Positions 10,211 to 19,902 of a stretch of 64,000 bases of DNA are shown piece by piece (the stretch's first letter is position 1; the number at the start of each line of letters is the position of its first letter). Under the pieces are notes generated by a model that was given only the letters and a program-made list of their open reading frames with translations, searched no databases and was not told the origin of the DNA. The stretch is taken from positions 7,998,001 through 8,062,000 of the forward strand of contig OZ176051.1 of the NCBI GenBank assembly GCA_964247055.1. The letters run 5' to 3'. Both the position numbers and the translations under genes were made by a program. This DNA comes from Paragordius varius (Eukaryota; Nematomorpha).

Positions 10211-12657
10211 ATTACTAGCGTATATCTCGGGCTGCTACGCAGCCCGAGGAAGTCTTTCGGACTTCTGGGGGGGGGGGGGATTTTATATTTTATAAGCAAT
10301 TTTGTTATGAGGCACGAAGTTATAAAATGATTCACATAGTCTTATAAGTTTTCTGTAATTTGGCTGGCGCAGTTGTAGGCGGGTAGCCCCCTACCCAGAA
10401 GCTAATATAAAAATATAGTTAGATAAAAAAAATTGCCATTTACCTGGAATCATTCATTCCTAATAGTTTATGGAAGAATGGCTTCAAAACTAAAAGTTCA
10501 ATGATAGCGCATTTTTAGAGAGTAAAGGGCCTATTTAACAGCTAATTCAAAAAATCCGCTCGACTAAAAGTTTTACTTGTTACGGGTAATACTTTAAGCA
10601 GCTATTGAACTCATATGGCCTGATAGGTTTTCTGATATTTAGCCCCAAAAGCACGCGATTTAGATATGACGGGTCAGTTTTTCGCGGGAAGCTCCTTTCC
10701 CAGCAGCTATCATCAAAGAAATGCTTAACTAAAATTTTTGCCTTTTAACAGGGAACACGTAGAATGCTTATTGAATTTTTACGATCTCATACCTTTGGCG
10801 AAAAATAGATTAAAAAAATATTTTGAACTTTGTTTTTTAAAAAAAATGGCTTTTTACGGGGGGAGCGGGTAGAGGACCTAAATTAAAAAGGCGAGACGAC
10901 TATGTTCGACGCAATCAAAAATAAGTAAACAAAAATCATTTAAAATTGAATGGTCCAACACGTTCTCCGGAAAATTGTCGCAACCTGTTTTTTACACGGG
11001 GGGGAGGGGGGGGTCGAACTGGGGGCCTATTTCAAAATAAGGGCGAAGCTATTGTCGGGGCATTCATTAATGATTATATTTTTTCGATATTTGAATTTGA
11101 TTGGGTTCACCGGTTTTCCGGAAACAGATCACAAAGTTACATGAGGAATCAGTTTTTAGCGGGTAGCTCCTTACCCAGCAGCTATCATCAAAGAAACGCT
11201 TGACTAAAATATTTGACTTTTATCAGGGAATACGTGGAATCCATATTGAATTTTTACGATCTCATACCTAGGGCGAAAAAGAGATATTAAAAATTATTTT
11301 TGTGGACTTTGTTTTTTGAAAAAAATGGCATTTTACGGGGGGAGCGGTTAAAAAGAGGGCCTAAATTAAAAAAGCGAGACGACTATGTGCGGCGCAATCG
11401 GAAATAAATAAACAAAAATCATATTTGAAATTGAAAGATCCAACACGTTCTCCAGAAAATTGTCTCAAAGACACGATTTTTGTGGACTTCTATTTTCAAA
11501 AAAAACCGTTTTTCACATGGGGTGGGCCCGAACTGGGGGCCTATTACAAAAAAAGGGCGAAGTATTGTCGGGGCATTCATTAATGATTATATTTTTTTGA
11601 TGTTTGGATTTGAATGGGTCTACCGGTTTTCCGGTACCAGATCACAAAGCCAGCATTTTCCATATATATAGATTACCATAAATAATGTTTTATTATCCAT
11701 ATATTTTTTAACATCCTAGGAATAAGAAAAATCCTTATTAAATTTTTACAGTCTCATACTTTGGGTAAAAAAATACAATCAAAATTTTTTTGTGGACTTT
11801 GTTTTTTTTGAAAAAAAATGGCCTTTTACGGGGGTAGCGGGTAAAAAGAGGGCCTAAATTAAAAAAGTGAGTCGACTATGTTCGGCGCGATCAAAAATAA
11901 GTAAACAAAATCATATTTGAAATTGAATGGTCCAACAGTTCTCCGGAAAATTGTCTCAAAGTGTTTTTTACACGGGGTAGTCACCCAAACTGGGGACCTA
12001 ATTCCATAAAAGGGCGAAGCTATTGTCGGGACATTTATTTATGATTATATTTTTTCAATATTTGGATTTGATTGGGTTCACCTGTTTTCCGGAAACAGAT
12101 CACAAAGTTACATGAGGAATCAGTTTTTAGCGGAGCTCCTTACCCAGCAGCTATCATCAAAGAAAAGCCTGACTAAAATTTTTGCCTTTTAACAGGGAAT
12201 ACGTGGAATTCATATTGAATTTTTACGGTCTCATACCCATGGCGAAAAATAGATTTAAAAATTATTTTTGTGGACTTTGTTTTTTGAAAAAAATGACATT
12301 TTACGGGGGGAGCGGGTAAAATGAGGGCCTAAATCAAAAAAGCGAGACGACTATGTTCGGCGCAATCGAAAATAAGTAAACAAAAATCATATTTGAAATT
12401 GCATGGTCCAACACGTTCTCCGGAAAATTGTCTCAAAGACACGATTTTTGTGGACTTGTGTTTTCAAAAAAAAAACCGTTTTTCACACGGGGTGGGCCCG
12501 AACCGGGGGCCTATTTCAAAAAAAGGATGAAGCTATTGTCGGGGCATTCATTAATGATTATATTTTTTCTAAGTTTGGATTTGAATGGGTCTACCGGTTT
12601 TCCTGTACCAGATCATAAAGCCAGCATTTTCCATTTTTATAAATATATAGATTACTA
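10211..12657. mobile_element. Repeat E, long copy with internal ~480-bp tandem units
   Basis: It begins near ATTACTAGCGTATATC, followed by two perfect hairpins (stem CTCGGGCTGC at 10226-10248, then stem AAGTC at about 10251-10265) and a poly-G run. It ends near 'gccagcattttccatttt'. ATTACTA occurs at both ends (10211 and 12651). A shorter relative lies at 37919-39230 with the same start ('actagcgta.atctc'), the same second hairpin and the same end. I see no transposase, reverse transcriptase or replication protein. The class is unresolved; the palindromic 5' end and unequal copy lengths are compatible with a rolling-circle or other unusual mechanism, but this is inference. Confidence 0.6.
10680..12640. 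repeat. Tandem array of about four ~480-bp units inside repeat E
   Basis: Three marker blocks recur in fixed order. 'ttttacggggggagcgg' starts near 10853, 11332, 11825 and 12300. 'gttctccggaaaattgtc' starts near 10963, 11450, 11937 and 12417. 'ctattgtcgggg' occurs near 11048, 11565, 12020 and 12534. The spacing is about 476-492 bp. Units differ by small indels and substitutions. Short frames inside the units are repeat noise. Confidence 0.8.
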
Positions 12658-13188
12658 AAATTAGAAATTAAACAAACTTTAGATAGTTATTTTAAAAGTT
12701 CAATAAAATGTTAGTTATTAGGGCTCAAATCAAACTTTTTAATTAAAAGTACTTTTGCATACATTTTGAATTTCTTTATCAGAATAACAAATCAAAAAAT
12801 GTATTATAAATCTCTGGTTTAAAAAGAATAAAAATTATCAATCTGCATACAAGTTTGTAATATATATGGCTTAATACTATTTCAAAATTATCTGAACCTT
12901 TACCATAATACTTGGGTGATATTAGAGACTAATTAATATTAACGTCAATAAACTTTTATTTATTTTTTGAAAATTTATTAAACTAAAACATAAATTTACG
13001 TTATTTATTTAATAATTCATATAATAAATAAAATAAATAATTTCACTAACATTATATTAATGGGTGAGAAATAGGGTATTAACATTTACATAGTATTTTT
13101 TTGTCTATTAATTAGTATTTGAGTGAATATATTAATATTGATAGATATGTCACAAATATGAGAATCTATAAAAGATACAGATTGAAGT
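12658..13188. other. AT-rich spacer and probable 3' UTR of the TMEM106 gene
   Basis: No coding signal. On the minus strand it lies directly downstream of the TMEM106-family stop codon at 13189. A minus-strand AATAAA occurs near 12955. Confidence 0.4.
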
Positions 13189-14257
13189 TTAAACGGGTCC
13201 GCAATTAACATATTGAAGGGTCGAAATAGCGATTTGTTCTTGATGTCTTACCAAATATTCAAAGACTACCGTAGTTTGAAATTCCATAAAAAGGGCATGA
13301 AACCATGAAGAGTTATAGGAGCAAAATGTTCTAATGTAATGATATAAATATTTTATTTCCTTAACAATAGAAACTCAATTAATATATAATATGAATAACT
13401 TTCTTTCTATAACTTAATTCATTGAAAGAGCATTGTTTCATGGTATTTTTTTTAATTTATAACGAATTTGACTTTTTCTTTTAAAGGTATAACAGATATA
13501 TAGTTTATTATCCTAAAAATGAATGAATCAAAAAACTAACCGAAAAAACAAAAACCAAAGATGATAATTAATAAATACTAAAATATAGCAGGTAAGACAT
13601 TAATTATTTAAATACCAAATTCATAAAGCACTTTAAAGTAATAAAAAAATTACGCTATTAGTCCTTCCTTATCACCAAAAGTTATGTTCATGGGTATATC
13701 CAAATTTCGGGATCGTCTAAAATATATATGTATGAATACCTAGATGGTACATTGATTTGACTAAGATTATACGAAGTTTGCATACGTTTGGATTCAAATG
13801 TTGCTGTCATTGTAGCATTTTTTATTTGTATGGGGAAATAATTTGAATTTATGACTTTAAAAGTATTCTAAATATTTTATTTTGTAAGTAAAATATTTAA
13901 TATAATTATAATTAAATTAATATACTATAAAGGCCAAGGCAACAATGTTTTGAGTTGTATTGATATATACATAATAAGGTTGAATTTTATGAAGAGAACT
14001 TGTGAGATTTGTGGTCCGAGGAAACAAAAACCAAATGAGGGCACCACTAACAATGGTGCATATTATAATAGAGAGAGTAACGTATAACGAACTAAAATTA
14101 AAAAATGAATACGTTCTTCTAGGTTTGAGTCGGTTATCAGTGTATGGAATTAAGGCAACTAACTTGGCTTCTTGTTCTGAAAATATAATTACATATATCA
14201 ACCTTTAGGTATCTTGCCGAAACCGTTACAGCTTGGGCAAGGGACAGAACCTTTCAT
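13189..14257 (-). CDS. TMEM106: TMEM106-family lysosomal type II membrane protein, five exons
   Basis: The minus-strand exons are 14257-14203, 14176-13926, 13867-13740, 13716-13654 and 13330-13189. Together they give 639 nt, 212 residues and a stop. Landmarks in order are the CPSC zinc-like motif (VPCPSCNGFGKIPK), the family signature LVALIPYTDNRLKPRRT, one transmembrane segment (about residues 50-70), then a luminal beta-rich domain with N-glycosylation sites and YVNC near the end. The two luminal cysteines (TFCSY and YVNC) match the disulfide pair of human TMEM106B, where the segment between signature and C-terminus forms the amyloid core. Human homologues are about 250-275 residues, so an N-terminal piece is probably missing. 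I used the ATG in YEELMKGS as the minimal start; the frame stays open upstream to about 14395, but that sequence does not look like the family. The introns are 26, 58, 23 and 323 nt, all GT-AG, and each restores the conserved frame. Confidence 0.88.
13717..13739 (-). other. 23-nt spliceosomal intron in the TMEM106 gene
   Basis: On the minus strand it begins GTATTC and ends ATTTTAG, between exon sequences encoding INVPS and RRSRNLD. Its length is not a multiple of three. Removing it joins two frames that both match the TMEM106 luminal domain. Confidence 0.75.
14177..14202 (-). other. 26-nt spliceosomal intron in the TMEM106 gene
   Basis: On the minus strand it begins GTTGATATATG and ends TATTTTCAG, between codons for GKIPK and EQEAKLVALIP. 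It contains an in-frame TGA and is not a multiple of three, so it cannot be coding insertion. Its removal gives the uninterrupted family signature IPKE-(x3)-KLVALIP. Confidence 0.8.
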
Positions 14258-14329
14258 TAATTCTTCATATTCTTCTCCATTTTCATTCAAGAGAAGCGTA
14301 TGAGTATCAAGGTGTATCAAGAAAAGGGT

Positions 14330-14452
14330 GTAGCAGACCCACGTCGCCACTGTCCACAAAAGACGTCCCTTGCTGCCCTTCCAAACACCAGTCAATGGTG
14401 GTTCAGTGACAGCCGTCTAGTTGCGTCAGGGGTCGAGTTGACTTCTAGGGAT
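14330..14452 (+). other. GC-rich island with tRNA-like A and B boxes, upstream of TMEM106
   Basis: The island has clearly higher GC than its surroundings. A TGGTTCAGTGAC block at 14399-14410 resembles a pol III A box, and GGGTCGAGTTGAC about 31 nt downstream resembles a degenerate B box. That spacing is short for a tRNA but seen in tRNA-derived SINEs. It might instead hold an unrecognised 5' exon of the minus-strand TMEM106 gene. Confidence 0.25.
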
Positions 14453-14900
14453 ATAATGATAAGTTTATATAAAGATATGTATGAAATAAAATGAAGATAT
14501 ATTTGACATTTACTGTAAAATAAATCCAATCGACTATGTCCTATATATTTATACTAATGTTTAATAGATCTAATATTCTTTAAGCTTAATTCAATCGAAT
14601 GCATATTTTCATACTGTAACAGTATTTATCTTGTTTGATACGATTTTATAAACCAATATTTAACTTTTGCTAGTGCGTATTTCCGTTTTTAGTCCATGTT
14701 TTTTTATAGTCTATAAATTCCAGTTGGTATTCATAAAGTGTCTGATATTTAAATCAATTTTTCTCCTTTTATATGTAAATCTAACATTTATAGACCAATA
14801 AATTAAATTTTCTTTAATCAATCTCTTAATTAAAACAATTTTTTCCCTTTGTAAAGTCCTCTTAAGATACCGCATTCGTTATCTTTAATCTATAAATTTC
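14453..14900. other. AT-rich spacer, no gene seen
   Basis: No exon recognised. A phrase near 14709 ('tctataaattccagttggta') recurs in altered form at 14889, so a small local duplication is present. Confidence 0.35.
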
Positions 14901-15770
14901 AGTTGTTATTTGCCTTTATAATACATTTAAAATACCGCATTATAAATCTTTTTAATTTTTACAAGCAAATTAACAGTAGCAAATGGTTAAGATTTAACAT
15001 ATTTTTTAATGACTTTTTTTATATAAATAATAAATGTGTAAAATCTAACAGTAGCAAATGGTTAAAATGTAACAAACTTTTTAGTGACTATTTTAAAAAT
15101 AATAAATATGTAAAATCTAAAGGACATTTAAAATAAAGTAAAATATAAAAATGCTTATCTCTAAGTTACGCATGGAAGTTCCAAAGGGACTACGTTCAGC
15201 TTGGTCGTAGCAACGAAACGTAAACTTTCCCGTGCCTGTGTCAATCTTTCCTCCTATGCGACTACAGCGGCACGCCCCACAGCGCTCCTATTATTATGCT
15301 AAAAAGCAAAGGCATACAAATGGGGAGCCTAAGTGAGTGCATATAGAGTGACACCTTAGACGAAGCGGTACACATCCCGCTAAGCTATAGACTATCCGGG
15401 AAAGATCGTTACAATCAACGTCATGCGGTCGTCCAACCAATACTGGCATGCAATACATTCCCTTGCGTGTTTGTTGAGAATATTTATTTTTAGTCATAAT
15501 ATTACCATTATTATAAAGTTCTCATTTTAGGCAAAGAATTACAATGACAATGTTCGTAAGTCCCAATAAAAACATAATTTTCATTCAATAAGCGTTCTTG
15601 TAGATAAGGTGCAATTAGGATTATCATATCTTATAAATAGTGCATGAAGTTTTAAGTATAGAAGCCAAAAACTCGTTTTCCAATTTTCAGCGAATAAAAG
15701 TATATAGTCTGGTTGTGATTCATAAATCCAAAAGTAACCGAATAAAATATCCAGGCGAAGAAGACAATTC
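14901..15770. repeat. Direct duplication, copy 1 (about 860 bp)
   Basis: This segment is repeated at 16089-16955 in the same orientation with high identity. The match starts at 'gttatttgcctttataatac' and stops inside the 'atccaggcgaagaaga' block. It contains a short internal repeat of 'aacagtagcaaatggttaa' twice, then the GC-rich module, then part of an NTF2-like reading frame. Differences between copies are scattered substitutions and small indels. Confidence 0.85.
15147..15450 (-). repeat. GC-rich module, copy 1, possibly tRNA-derived SINE
   Basis: A GC-rich segment of about 300 bp in AT-rich DNA. On the minus strand TAGCTTAGCGGG (15376-15387) fits the pol III A box consensus TRGCNNAGYNGG, and GGTGTCACTC (15345-15354) is a weak B box. 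Nearby lie short hairpin-prone motifs. No protein frame is convincing. A SINE is the best guess; a structured non-coding RNA is the alternative. Confidence 0.4.
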
Positions 15771-15859
15771 CTAACTTCAGCATTGGTGTAGTAACAACGT
15801 ACAAATTGTTCTCCTATTTGCTTAACCTGTTCGTGAGCGGATGCCGCATTAGTGTATAT
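15581..15859 (-). pseudogene. NTF2-like (NXT1-like) reading frame without a start codon
   Basis: The minus-strand frame is open for 92 codons between an upstream TAA and a TGA. It contains VKQIGEQFVRCYYTN followed by VRNCLLRLD. This resembles the first helices of NTF2-fold proteins such as NXT1, where an xxEFVxxYYT block is followed by a helix with RxxLxRL. NTF2-related proteins act in nuclear transport of mRNA or Ran. The rest does not align clearly. There is no in-frame ATG; a possible splice acceptor (CACGAACAG) sits just before VKQ. The end of the flanking 860-bp duplication falls inside the frame, and only its 3' part is present in the second copy. It is either one exon of a gene or a fragment. 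Confidence 0.3.
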
Positions 15860-16088
15860 TTAGGTAGGGAAATATTTAAAAATATCATATGAAATAAAGA
15901 ATATATTATCGATCTAAGTAGGTCCTGAGATGTGAAGTTCGGATTTGTCTTGGCATATTGAGTAATATTATATAAACCATTTGTGGATAACAATCAAATG
16001 TCATTTTTTTGGGAATTATCCATTGCCTGGCTTATTTTAAAAACTCATGTTTAAATTAAACATATCTGTATCATTCCATTTGTTGAGA

Positions 16089-16955
16089 GGTGTTATTTGC
16101 CTTTATAATACATTTAAATACCGCATTATAAATCTTTTTAATTTTTACAAGCAAATTAACAGTAGCAGATGGTTAAGATTTAACATATTTTTAATGACTT
16201 TTTTTTATATAAATAATAAATGTGTAAAATCTAACAGTAGCAAATGGTTAAAATTTAACAAACTTTTAAATGGCTATATTTAAAAATAATAAATGTGTAA
16301 AATCTAAAGGACATTTAAAATAAAGTAAAATAAAATGCTTATCTCTAAGTTACGCATGAAAGTTCCAAAGGGACTACGTTCAGCTTGGTCGTAGCAACGA
16401 AACGTAAACTTTCCTCCCGTGCCTGTGTCAATCTTTCCTCCTATGCGACTACAGCGGCACGCCCCACAGCGCTCCTATCATTATGCTAAAAAGCAAAGGC
16501 ATACAAATGGGGAACCTAAGTGAGTGCATATAGAGTGACACCTTAGACGAAGCGGTACACATCCCGCTAAGCTATGGCTATCCGGGAAGATCGTTACAAT
16601 CAGCGTCATGCGGTCGTCCAACCAATACTGGCATGCAATACATTCCCTTGCGTGTTTGTTGAGAATATTTATTTTTAGTCATAGTATTACCATTATTATA
16701 AAGTTATCTCATTTTAGGCAGAGAATTACAATGACTATGTAAGTCCCAGTAAAAACATAATTTTCATCAAATAAGCGTTCTTGTAGATAAGGTGTAATTA
16801 GGATTATCATATCTTATAAATAGTGCATGAAGTTATAAGTGTTTTAGAAGCCAAAAGAAACTCGTTTTCCAATTTTCAGCAAATAAAAGTATATAGTCTG
16901 GTTGGATTCATAAATTCAAAGTAACCGAATAACATATCCAGGCGAAGAAGATGTG
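16089..16955. repeat. Direct duplication, copy 2
   Basis: This is the second copy of the 14901-15770 segment, with its start offset by 1188 bp. It carries the same GC-rich module at about 16337-16650 and a frame-disrupted 3' part of the NTF2-like frame. The flanking sequences beyond 16089 and 16955 are unrelated to those of copy 1. Confidence 0.85.
16337..16650 (-). repeat. GC-rich module, copy 2
   Basis: Nearly identical to 15147-15450, including the minus-strand TAGCTTAGCGGG A-box-like motif. It differs by a few substitutions and short indels. Confidence 0.4.
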
Positions 16956-16977
16956 TCATATCAGAATCCTTCATAAG

Positions 16978-17217
16978 TCAAAGATGCACAATCCCGTAAA
17001 TTTTGAAAGAATGCAAATTAAAATATATCGGATAATCAGGTTTTGATCGAATAGTCATCAATCTAGTTATTGGACGTAAGACTTCATAATTTTAAATTTA
17101 ATCCAAGTATAACATCCTTTACAAGACGCATTCATCAGTATCAATAGCAGGCAATTTAACGTTAATCAACTCTATAAGCGGTTCATCTTCATTTTCAGTT
17201 TTTATAATAATAGCCAT
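16978..17217 (-). CDS. Possible two-exon gene for a 59-residue protein, unidentified
   Basis: The minus-strand exon 17217-17123 begins ATG and encodes MAIIIKTENEDEPLIELI and KLPAIDTDECV. A GTAAAG donor follows, then a 60-nt intron ending AACTAG. Exon 17062-16978 encodes TIRSKPDYPIYFNLHSF and KIYGIVHL and ends at TGA. The phases agree (180 nt in total) and the composition looks protein-like rather than AT noise. I recognise no family. It could be part of a larger gene, or a fragment related to the neighbouring NTF2-like frame. Confidence 0.3.
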
Positions 17218-17517
17218 ATTCTGAACTTTTATACCTGATCAACTCACATTTTTTTTATCACGTCCATGAAGTCTCCTTTGTAAACTGTTATATATTTGGT
17301 GAATTTTCATTCAGTCATATGCTTCTTACATATATTTCATGCGGGCACCGGCCGTCCTGATCGGCGGCTCTTTTGAATACCTCTGTATTTTGTTAATTAT
17401 ATAATATATAGCATAGATCTCCTTAAATAACGCAAAAAATGATTTTATCCTTGATTTTCAGGATTTAGTTCTTAATTGGGGTATTCAGGAGCCAGTTTAG
17501 GCATTACAGTAAATAGC
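17218..17517. other. Spacer with a 40-bp GC-rich island
   Basis: Mostly AT-rich, but 17340-17378 is strikingly GC-rich ('cgggcaccggccgtcctg' and 'atcggcggctc'). I could not assign it to a gene or repeat. Confidence 0.4.
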
Positions 17518-17638
17518 GAAATTAATGGATGGATGGATGGATCTCTGTTGTCAAGGGGTCCCTTGGCATCCCGTCGTGACGGGGTTTAGTGTTTGATCAT
17601 TGCATCGAAGGATTTTTTGTTTAACCAGTCCCCGGCTT

Positions 17639-18585
17639 TTATGTTTTTGGACGTAGGTCTTGGGTAATGTTTTTGTCCCATGTTATTGCTGGACGACCAC
17701 TGTTTTGTTTGTTTGGCTTAAGGTTTGTTATATTTTTAATCCAATTATCGTTATCTAATCTTTGAATGTGACCGTAATAGCCAAGTCTACGGATTTGAAT
17801 ATATTTTGAGATTGGTAGGATTTGTTTATCATGAGAGATTGTTCGCTTAAATGTATTTATCATTCTTTGTTCCATATTATCCAGCATATTTTCCTGTGTT
17901 TTACTTATTTGCCATGTTTCGCAAGCATAAGTTATAGTGGGTCTAACGCCAATTAGGTATATTTTGTTTTTTGTTTTTGTAGATATGTGTTTATTGGTAA
18001 ATATGTATTTATATTGGTTGTATCTACCCCAACCAATTCTTATGCGATTTTTGATGGCTTCAGATGAACCTCCTTGAGCGGAAATGGTATCACCAAGGTA
18101 GGTAAACTTTTGTACTTTTTGAATTTCGCTGTCACCTATTTTAAGGTAGGTTTCAGCTTCTATGGGTGGAATATATTGTTTGGATAGAGTACATGGGGGG
18201 CATATATAATTATTATTATTTTTTAAAGTTCCCTTTAATCCCGAACATGGTTTGTGTAACCAGTATTGACACTTAGTGCATTGGATGGAGTTTAGACCTA
18301 CATTTTTTAGGCATGCGCGGCATGGGTATTTGATTTGATTGGTTTTTTTGTCGCCTGTTATCATAACCTTAGTTTTATGAATGTTGATTGTGAGACCATG
18401 TCGCTCAGGGCAGGTTTTCCAGAGTTTGAACTTTTGGCTGAGTTCGTTTAGATTTTCTGACGTTAACAATAAATCATCAGCGTAGATGAGCTCCCAAGGA
18501 AGACCAGTACGGATCTCATCACTGATGGTGTCTATTATTATGGTGAATAGAAGGGGGCTAAGAACAGAACCTTGGTGTAGTCCTG
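17639..18585 (-). pseudogene. LINE reverse transcriptase, C-terminal half
   Basis: The frame runs from the junction through IYADDLLLTS, the catalytic motif C (YADD) near 18480, then LTINIHKTKVM (motif D region). A PHD-like finger follows with CRAC, CTKC, WLHKPC and CPPC. Then come KFTYLGDTIS (the thumb-like motif common to this LINE group), TYACETW, QRMINTFKR and RRLGYYGHIQRL, ending at TAA near 17639. No stop interrupts this part. The endonuclease domain is not in the window copy. Confidence 0.8.
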
Positions 18586-18627
18586 TTGTGATGTGGAATG
18601 GAATTGTGTACCCGAAATGTGTGTTAA

Positions 18628-19835
18628 CAATTCTTTGATAGTAGCAGAACTACATATAAATAGTAATAACAATAAAAATATAGTCTTAAAAGCTAAAATA
18701 AATAGTAATGCCCTCTCCAAACCAGAAAAAATGAATTTCTTCCAAAATGAGACAGCCAATATAGCTATAGACGAAAATATGAGTGTTGAAAATATATGGA
18801 CCACCTTGAAAAACGGGGCAGTAAAGACTGCACTTAAAGTTTGCGGCAGAAAAAAGTATGGCGGTAGGCCACAAAAGAAATGGTGGTGGTCAAATGAAAT
18901 TAAAAGTCACACATCGAAAAAATTTGAATTGTTTAAAAAATGGAAAAAATCAGGCCTCGATAAAGATAAGTTAGCTTATTTAAATCATAAAAAATATGTC
19001 AATAAGTTGATTGATGCCCAAAAGAACAAGAGGAGCAGAGAAATAGCTGATGAAATTGAAAGAGATACATCCGATTCGAGAATATTTAGAAAAGTAAAAA
19101 ATAGAATACAAAATAAGCAAGATATACCAACCAATAAATATATTAATGATAAAGACGGTACAACTATGACCAAACCTGAAGACGTGAAACTAACTTGGCT
19201 TGAATATATGAAGGGAGTTTTAAATGAATCAAATCACGTCGACGAACTGCCAACATTACCTTTTAACATTGGCCCCACACCACTCATTAATGAAATCGAC
19301 ATAGAAAACGCATTAAAAAAAAATGAAAAACAATAAAGCGGCAGGACCGTCTGAACTCTCAGCTGACTTATTGAAAGGTATAAAGTTTAAGAGTCCCATT
19401 TTAACAACCCTTTTCAACAAAATAATAATCGAGAATAAGATCCCATCCGATTGGCAAAATAGTATAACCATTCCAATCTACAAAAATAAAGGAAATAAAC
19501 TTAATTGCGCGTCATATCGTCCAATTAAACTACTAGAACATACTATGAAAGTTTTTGAATCAATTTTAGCTTAGAAAATAAGGGACATAGTTAATATTGA
19601 CAACATGCAGTTTGCCTTCCGTCAAGGCTGCAGCACAACAGACCCCATATTTATATTAAGGCGTCTTCAAGAAAACTATCTTTCTAAAGCAAGCCAATTA
19701 TACCATCTATTTATTGACATGGAGAAAGCGTTCGATAAAATCCATCGAACGCTCATTTTCTGGTGTCTTCAAAAAAAGGAGTAGACAAATGGATCATAGA
19801 TGCAATAAAGTTATTATATGATAACAGTAAAACCT
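18628..19835 (+). pseudogene. LINE reverse transcriptase, N-terminal half (inverted part)
   Basis: Plus-strand coding runs from the linker between endonuclease and RT into the RT fingers and palm. Motifs are KMKNNKAAGPSELSADLL, SYRPIKLLEHTMK, FAFRQGCSTTDP and LFIDMEKAFDKIHR, the last being catalytic motif A. It is damaged by an indel in an A-run near 19320, a TAG near 19572 and another indel in an A-run near 19775. The piece stops just past motif B at the overlap with the other half. The endonuclease is absent, so the insertion was also 5'-truncated. Confidence 0.8.
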
Positions 19836-19902
19836 GTGTTAACACACATTTCGGGTACACAATTCCATTCCACATCACAACAGGACTACACCGAAAATTA
19901 AT

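Larger units (their letters stand above)
17527..19892 (-). mobile_element. LINE with inverted 5' half (twin-priming structure)
   Basis: The 3' part lies on the minus strand (about 18627 down to 17527) and ends in a (GGAT)n/(ATCC)n tail. The 5' part lies on the plus strand (about 18628-19892). Both halves share about 57 bp of overlapping LINE sequence: 18570-18627 is the reverse complement of about 19836-19892. The whole is flanked by GAAATTAAT (17518-17526) and GAAAATTAAT (19893-19902), a target duplication with one indel. This is the product expected of twin-primed reverse transcription, in which the second primed cDNA is joined in inverse orientation. The encoded reverse transcriptase is of the RTE/jockey-like, non-LTR type with a C-terminal zinc-finger insert. 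Confidence 0.8.

Noticed and set aside
10946-12658. Several plus-strand ORFs of 63-85 codons
   Set aside because: Overlapping frames of the ~480-bp tandem units of repeat E. Their similarity to each other is repeat identity, not a gene family.
14300-14494. 64-codon plus-strand ORF opposite TMEM106 exon 1
   Set aside because: Overlaps the GC-rich tRNA-like island. No recognised protein.
15415-15445. Resemblance of 'gcggtcgtccaaccaatactgg' region to the reverse of a 5S rRNA box
   Set aside because: The rest of the 5S sequence is absent. At most it hints at a 5S-derived SINE.
18538-19173. Minus-strand ORFs opposite the LINE 5' half
   Set aside because: Antisense of the reverse transcriptase frame. 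Low-complexity Leu/Phe/Ser translations.
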